From: a bacterium D16-51
Lineage (GTDB): Bacteria; Bacillota; Clostridia; Lachnospirales; Lachnospiraceae
Direction of reading: 5' to 3'
Assembly: GCA_003612285.1 (NCBI GenBank)
Contig: RAYE01000022.1
Span: forward strand, 1-64,000
DNA length: 64,000 bases
Both the position numbers and the translations under genes were made by a program. Shown one piece after another: positions 60,502 through 64,000 of the stretch. How positions within the stretch are numbered: the stretch's first letter is position 1; each line of letters starts with the position of its first letter. Under the pieces are notes generated by a model, which was not told where the DNA came from, searched no databases, and worked only from the letters and a program-made list of their open reading frames with translations.

Positions 60502-60699
60502 TGTGAATAGTAACTATTCACGGGCATTCTTTTTTCATGCGATAGACCCTCTGCCTTCGGCATAGGTCGCTGCTATGCAGCTTTGTCTATCTTATGAAAA
60601 AGAACAGCCTTTACAGCCAATTTCTGGAAAAGAGCCAAAATCTTCTGTGCAAGCACAACGATTTTAGCTTTTTTCAGAAATCGACTGTGAATAGTAACT
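60502..60699. repeat. Structured element bounded by a 14-bp direct repeat
   Basis: TGTGAATAGTAACT occurs at 60502-60515 and again at 60686-60699. Between them lie a palindrome (GTGAATAGT/ACTATTCAC, 60503-60521, then T6), a three-way-junction-like fold (GATAGAC 60541-60547 with GTCTATC 60585-60591, enclosing TGCC/GGCA and GCTGC/GCAGC hairpins) and a long hairpin with 24-25-base arms (60618-60642 with 60660-60683). No ORF is convincing. It could be a small mobile repeat or a non-coding RNA; identity unknown. Confidence 0.6.
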
Positions 60700-60710
60700 G
60701 TGGATTGTAT

Positions 60711-60739
60711 AAACGCTCACTTATTTTAGTGGGCGTTTT
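60711..60739 (+). terminator. Hairpin before the unknown membrane gene
   Basis: AAACGCTCAC (60711-60720) pairs with GTGGGCGTTT (60729-60738), one G-T pair, followed by T-C-T. It lies about 25 bases before the ATG at 60765, so it could stop read-through or act in translation control. Confidence 0.55.
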
Positions 60740-60764
60740 CTCAAATACGCCGGAGGAGGAAAAA

Positions 60765-61472
60765 ATGAAGTCGAAGATCAGAACAATGATTGCGGTTATA
60801 ATCGGCCTGGTGGCAGGCTATTTTGTCTGCATGAATTTCCATCCTGAAAATTGGATGAAGAAAGAGGAAGCAGAAGTTACACTAAGCCAGATAGAAAAAG
60901 CAGATGGGAAAATTTATACTGGGCGAATGCCGGCAGGGGATGTTTTGCGTTTATCTGGAAAAGAAGAATTTGAGGAATTGTACCAGGTGGATGAAGTTAC
61001 CGTAGAACCGACAGATATCGTGCCGACCGGCGTTGGAAGGCTGAGTGAATGGGCGGACCCCTATATGGGGCGGGCAGGCACGAGAAAGCATAAAAGGAAA
61101 CGGGAAGTGCAGCAAAAATTTCTTGATATATTAGGGGATTATAATGAGTATTATCTGATACAGTGCCCGGATAAAACATACATATTGGCCCAGCTGCCTG
61201 ATAAATATGTAAAGGCAATAAAAAAGGGAGAGAAGGTTACTCTTCCGATTGGCCGTAAGGAGTCTATGCCGCCACAGGCAAAGTCCTGTCTTGAAGACAT
61301 CTGTAAAGAATATGACGCCCCTGTGGATGGTGTTTTATATACATTTGATAATGAATGGTATCAGGAACATAGTTTTATGATTCTGGTGCTCCGGCTTGGA
61401 GCAGGGGCAGTTGTTTTGTTTGCGGGGGCAGTTATCCTTTTGCTGCTGCTTGACAAGATTTTTGGAAAGTAG
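60765..61472 (+). CDS. Unknown protein with two membrane segments
   Basis: 235 residues, not recognised. An N-terminal hydrophobic segment (TMIAVIIGLVAGYFVCMNF) and a C-terminal one (FMILVLRLGAGAVVLFAGAVILLLLLDKIF) flank a soluble region of about 165 residues, probably outside the cell, with basic patches (AGTRKHKRKREVQQK) and a beta-rich part (YYLIQCPDKTYILAQLPDKYV). The start at 60765 has GGAGGAGG upstream; the frame opens at 60594 inside the structured element, but that part is not coding-like. Confidence 0.75.
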   Translation: MKSKIRTMIAVIIGLVAGYFVCMNFHPENWMKKEEAEVTLSQIEKADGKIYTGRMPAGDVLRLSGKEEFEELYQVDEVTVEPTDIVPTGVGRLSEWADPYMGRAGTRKHKRKREVQQKFLDILGDYNEYYLIQCPDKTYILAQLPDKYVKAIKKGEKVTLPIGRKESMPPQAKSCLEDICKEYDAPVDGVLYTFDNEWYQEHSFMILVLRLGAGAVVLFAGAVILLLLLDKIFGK

Positions 61473-61519
61473 CTGCTTTGCCCGCTGTAATAAAGAGAAA
61501 ATAGAAGGATGGGGAAGAA

Positions 61520-62326
61520 ATGATAACAAGTGAATCAAACAGCCAGATAAAAGAAATCGTCAGACTGCAGAAAAGCGCGAAAGAACGCAGGAAGCAGAAA
61601 TTATTCGTGGCAGAAGGGATAAAGCTTGTAAAAGAAGCGGCGCTTTATAGCAGGCTGCAAAAAGTATATATCGCTGAATCAGCATGGGAAAAAGGGATAG
61701 GAGAGCCATCCATTTTAGAATGCAGATATGAAGTAGTAGCAGACAAGGTGTTTGCTTCCATGTCCGGGACAGTGACGCCGCAGGGGATGCTTGGGCTGGT
61801 GCAGATGCCTTCCTATGGGCTGGAAACAATTCTTAATAACCCGAAAAAAAGCATCCTGCTTTTGGATAACCTGCGCGACCCGGGAAACCTTGGCACGATT
61901 ATGCGGACGGCGGAGGGAGCCGGCATGTCTGGGGTTATTTTAAGCCGGGAAAGCGTTGACCTTTTTAATCCCAAAGTGGTGCGTTCTACAATGGGGGCAA
62001 TTTTCAGGGTGCCGTTTTATTATGCAGAGGACCTGGCGGAGACCATAGAAACCTTGAAGCAGAACCAGATTCCTGTATATGGGGCGATGATGCAGGGAAG
62101 CATAGTATATGATGCGCCGGATTATAGAAAAGGCGCTGGTATTGTAATCGGCAGTGAGGCAGGTGGCATTTCGGAAGCGGCCGCCGCCCATTTGACACAG
62201 GCAGTCTGCATTCCAATGGAGGGAAGCTTAGAATCGCTGAATGCCGCTGTATCTGCCGCTGTTTTAATGTATGAAATTGCACGCCAGAAAAGAAAAGATT
62301 GTGTTTTCACAGGAAATCGTATATAA
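61520..62326 (+). CDS. SpoU/TrmH-family RNA 2'-O-methyltransferase
   Basis: 268-residue SPOUT methyltransferase. An N-terminal substrate-binding domain of the L30e-like type (SNSQIKEIVRLQKSAKERRKQKLFVAEGIKLVKEA) is followed by a knotted catalytic domain with motif 1 LRDPGNLGTIMRTAEGAG, motif 2 IVIGSEAGGIS and motif 3 IPMEGSLESLNAAVSAAVLMYE. It probably methylates a ribose in 23S rRNA; the exact site is not predictable from sequence alone. Confidence 0.95.
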   Translation: MITSESNSQIKEIVRLQKSAKERRKQKLFVAEGIKLVKEAALYSRLQKVYIAESAWEKGIGEPSILECRYEVVADKVFASMSGTVTPQGMLGLVQMPSYGLETILNNPKKSILLLDNLRDPGNLGTIMRTAEGAGMSGVILSRESVDLFNPKVVRSTMGAIFRVPFYYAEDLAETIETLKQNQIPVYGAMMQGSIVYDAPDYRKGAGIVIGSEAGGISEAAAAHLTQAVCIPMEGSLESLNAAVSAAVLMYEIARQKRKDCVFTGNRI

Positions 62327-62358
62327 TCTTTATAAATTGTTTTGAGGAGGAACAAAGT

Positions 62359-62793
62359 ATGGAACCAATTTATTGGTTGATTGCTGTTGCTGTTTTGTTA
62401 GTGCTTGAAATCCTGACGCTGGGGCTTACGACGATTTGGTTTGCAGGCGGCGCTTTTGTGGCGTTTATTGCAGGACAGTGCCAGGCGCCACTATGGCTGC
62501 AGATTGTATTGTTCCTGGTTGTTTCCATTATTCTTTTGATTTTTACAAGGCCGGTTGTAGAAAAGCATCTGAATGCGAACAGGACAAAGACAAATATTGA
62601 CAGCCTGGCGGGAAAGCATGGCAAGGTAATAGAAGTGATTGACAATTTTAACCAAACCGGTAAAATTATGTTAGACGGCATGGAATGGATGGCAAGAAGC
62701 GAAGATGCGGATTTAAAGATTATGCCGGAAACGAAGGTAGAAGTAAAAGAGGTAAGAGGCGCGCATGTAGTTGTTGTGCCTTGTGATAAGTAG
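62359..62793 (+). CDS. NfeD-family membrane protein
   Basis: 144 residues with two or three hydrophobic segments at the N-terminus (IYWLIAVAVLLVLEILTLGLTTIWFAGGAFVAFIAG and LWLQIVLFLVVSIILLIF). A C-terminal OB-fold domain of the NfeD type follows (LAGKHGKVIEVIDNFNQTGKIMLDGMEWMARS). NfeD proteins pair with SPFH proteins in membrane microdomains, and the SPFH gene follows after 14 bases. GAGGAGG precedes the ATG at 62359; the longer frame from 62299 overlaps the methyltransferase gene and is not supported. Confidence 0.93.
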   Translation: MEPIYWLIAVAVLLVLEILTLGLTTIWFAGGAFVAFIAGQCQAPLWLQIVLFLVVSIILLIFTRPVVEKHLNANRTKTNIDSLAGKHGKVIEVIDNFNQTGKIMLDGMEWMARSEDADLKIMPETKVEVKEVRGAHVVVVPCDK

Positions 62794-62807
62794 ATGGAGG
62801 GAAGATT

Positions 62808-63728
62808 ATGCAAATAGCATTTATAGTATTTTTAGTGATTGTTGTAATTATAGTGTTATCCTGTATCAATGTCGTGCCGCAGGCAAAAGCCTATGTAGTG
62901 GAACGGCTTGGCGGGTATCAGACAACATGGGGCGTTGGGATCCACTTTAAGATGCCTTTAATTGACCGTGTGGCAAAGAGGGTGATTTTAAAGGAGCAGG
63001 TTGTTGATTTTGCACCGCAGCCTGTGATTACAAAGGATAATGTTACAATGCGGATTGATACGGTTATCTTTTTCCAGATAACCGATCCAAAGCTTTATGC
63101 TTATGGTGTGGAGAACCCGATTGTGGCGATTGAGAACCTGACAGCAACGACGCTCCGTAATATTATTGGTGAGCTGGAACTGGATGAAACGCTGACGTCC
63201 CGTGAGACAATCAATACAAAGATGCGCGCGTCCCTGGATTCAGCAACTGACCCGTGGGGCATTAAAGTAAACCGTGTGGAGTTAAAAAATATTATCCCGC
63301 CTGCAGCAATCCAGGATGCGATGGAGAAGCAGATGAAGGCGGAGCGTGAGAAAAGGGAATCGATTCTCCGTTCCCAGGGTGAGAAGGAATCGGCGATTTT
63401 GGTAGCGCAGGGGAAGAAAGAAGCGGCAATTCTGGATGCAGAAGCAGACAAGGCGGCTGCAATTTTAAAGGCAGAGGCGACAAAGGAAGCAACAATCCGT
63501 GAAGCAGAAGGCCAGGCACAGGCGATTATGGCAGTGCAGAAGGCAAAAGCGGATGGTATCCGTATGCTGAATGAAGCCGGGGCAACAGAGCAGGTGATTC
63601 AGTTAAAGAGCCTGGAGGCTTTTGAAAAGGCATCTGACGGCAGGGCTACAAAAATTATTATTCCATCGGAAATTCAGTCATTGGCAGGTTTGGTTACTTC
63701 AGTGAAAGAGGTTGCTAAAAATGAGTAA
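62808..63728 (+). CDS. SPFH/band 7 stomatin-like protein (QmcA-like)
   Basis: 306 residues. One N-terminal membrane segment (about 3-21) precedes the SPFH domain (VVPQAKAYVVERLGGYQTTWGVGIHFKMPLID, TTLRNIIGELELDETLTSRE). A long Ala/Glu/Lys-rich coiled coil follows (about 165-260), then a C-terminal AGLVTSVKEVAKNE. It forms oligomeric scaffolds with NfeD in membrane microdomains and may regulate proteases such as FtsH. It is co-transcribed with the NfeD gene. Confidence 0.95.
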   Translation: MQIAFIVFLVIVVIIVLSCINVVPQAKAYVVERLGGYQTTWGVGIHFKMPLIDRVAKRVILKEQVVDFAPQPVITKDNVTMRIDTVIFFQITDPKLYAYGVENPIVAIENLTATTLRNIIGELELDETLTSRETINTKMRASLDSATDPWGIKVNRVELKNIIPPAAIQDAMEKQMKAEREKRESILRSQGEKESAILVAQGKKEAAILDAEADKAAAILKAEATKEATIREAEGQAQAIMAVQKAKADGIRMLNEAGATEQVIQLKSLEAFEKASDGRATKIIIPSEIQSLAGLVTSVKEVAKNE

Positions 63729-63790
63729 GGCATAATTAAAGCTGCATTTAAATTATGCTATGGGATAACAGGTGTTTAAATATGATTCAT

Positions 63791-63823
63791 CCCCGAATGT
63801 CTGAAAAGATATTCGGGGTTCTT
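63791..63823 (+). terminator. Terminator after the NfeD/SPFH operon
   Basis: CCCCGAAT (63791-63798) and ATTCGGGG (63811-63818) form a perfect 8-bp stem with a 12-base loop, followed by TTCTTTG. Confidence 0.7.
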
Positions 63824-63865
63824 TGATTTATAAAACATTTTATTTTGTGAAATGGGAGGATAGCT

Positions 63866-64000
63866 ATGGATTTAAAAGGACGCAATTTTTTAACATTAAA
63901 GGATTTTACTTCAGAAGAAATTACATATCTGCTAGATTTAGCGGCAGATTTAAAGCAAAAAAAGAAAAATGGGGTGCTGCATAATAACTATATTGGGAAA
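63866..64000 (+). CDS. argF: Ornithine carbamoyltransferase, N-terminal part (cut by window edge)
   Basis: The first 45 residues are visible: MDLKGRNFLTLKDFTSEEIT followed by a YLLDLAADLKQKKKNG stretch. This matches the N-terminus of ornithine carbamoyltransferase, which makes citrulline from ornithine and carbamoyl phosphate in arginine metabolism. The carbamoyl-phosphate motif lies beyond the window. GGGAGGA sits 6-7 bases before the ATG. No ArgR-type operator could be identified with confidence upstream. Catabolic and biosynthetic forms cannot be told apart here. Confidence 0.85.
   Translation, partial: MDLKGRNFLTLKDFTSEEITYLLDLAADLKQKKKNGVLHNNYIGK

Noticed and set aside
60594-60764. N-terminal extension of the unknown membrane protein
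   Set aside because: The in-frame extension lies within the hairpin element; GGAGGAGG is placed for the ATG at 60765.

Overview
The window looks like chromosomal DNA of a low-to-mid GC Gram-positive anaerobe of the class Clostridia, most likely a Lachnospiraceae-type gut bacterium. The reasons are strong AGGAGG-type ribosome binding sites, a clostridial dcw cluster headed by mraZ, a T-box in front of tyrS, DUF4364 and DUF1385 genes, a Rho with a charged insertion, and no outer-membrane genes. The genus cannot be fixed from the sequence. No tRNA, rRNA or CRISPR array was seen.

1-2.1 kb is a mobile-element scar: the N-terminal part of an IS transposase (minus strand, cut by the window edge), a Tn916-type excisionase, and a tyrosine integrase with an apparent in-frame deletion in its core-binding domain. 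2.1-4.1 kb holds ychF and lgt. 4.1-4.4 kb is a gene-free stretch made of a tandemly duplicated block of hairpins and a perfect 27-bp stem. 4.4-16.3 kb is the dcw division/cell-wall cluster: MraZ-box promoter, mraZ, rsmH, an FtsL-like gene, two class B PBPs, mraY, murD, ftsW/spoVE, divIB and ftsZ; murG, murE/F and ftsA are absent.

16.3-35.8 kb is mixed: a CPBP protease, a diguanylate cyclase with a LacI-type sensor, a GH13 enzyme fused to a VOC domain, a secreted leucine-rich-repeat protein, a GH26-like hydrolase, a chemotaxis receptor, a membrane-anchored MutS-like ATPase, a BofC-like protein, two flavoproteins, a DUF896 protein, 5-formyl-THF cyclo-ligase, a MITE-like element, an HtrA protease, rpsO, a sugar aminotransferase and mscL.

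35.8-50.2 kb, all on the minus strand, is the most interesting part: a ten-gene Gram-positive Pel-like exopolysaccharide operon. In transcription order it encodes a PelD-like c-di-GMP receptor fused to a degenerate SDR domain, PelE, an 825-residue polytopic membrane protein, a DUF2194 (PelA-like) protein, PelF, PelG, DUF2304, a GT4, a GT2 and a DUF4832/DUF4874-like protein. PelD keeps the RxxD c-di-GMP site but has lost GGDEF, and an apparently active cyclase lies about 30 kb away, so polymer output is probably c-di-GMP controlled.

50.2-64 kb is housekeeping: T-box and tyrS, DUF4364, a YhcC-like radical SAM protein, malic enzyme, rho, rpmE, a DUF1385 membrane protein, prmC-prfA, a structured repeat element, an unknown membrane protein, a SpoU-family RNA methyltransferase, an NfeD/SPFH pair and the start of argF.
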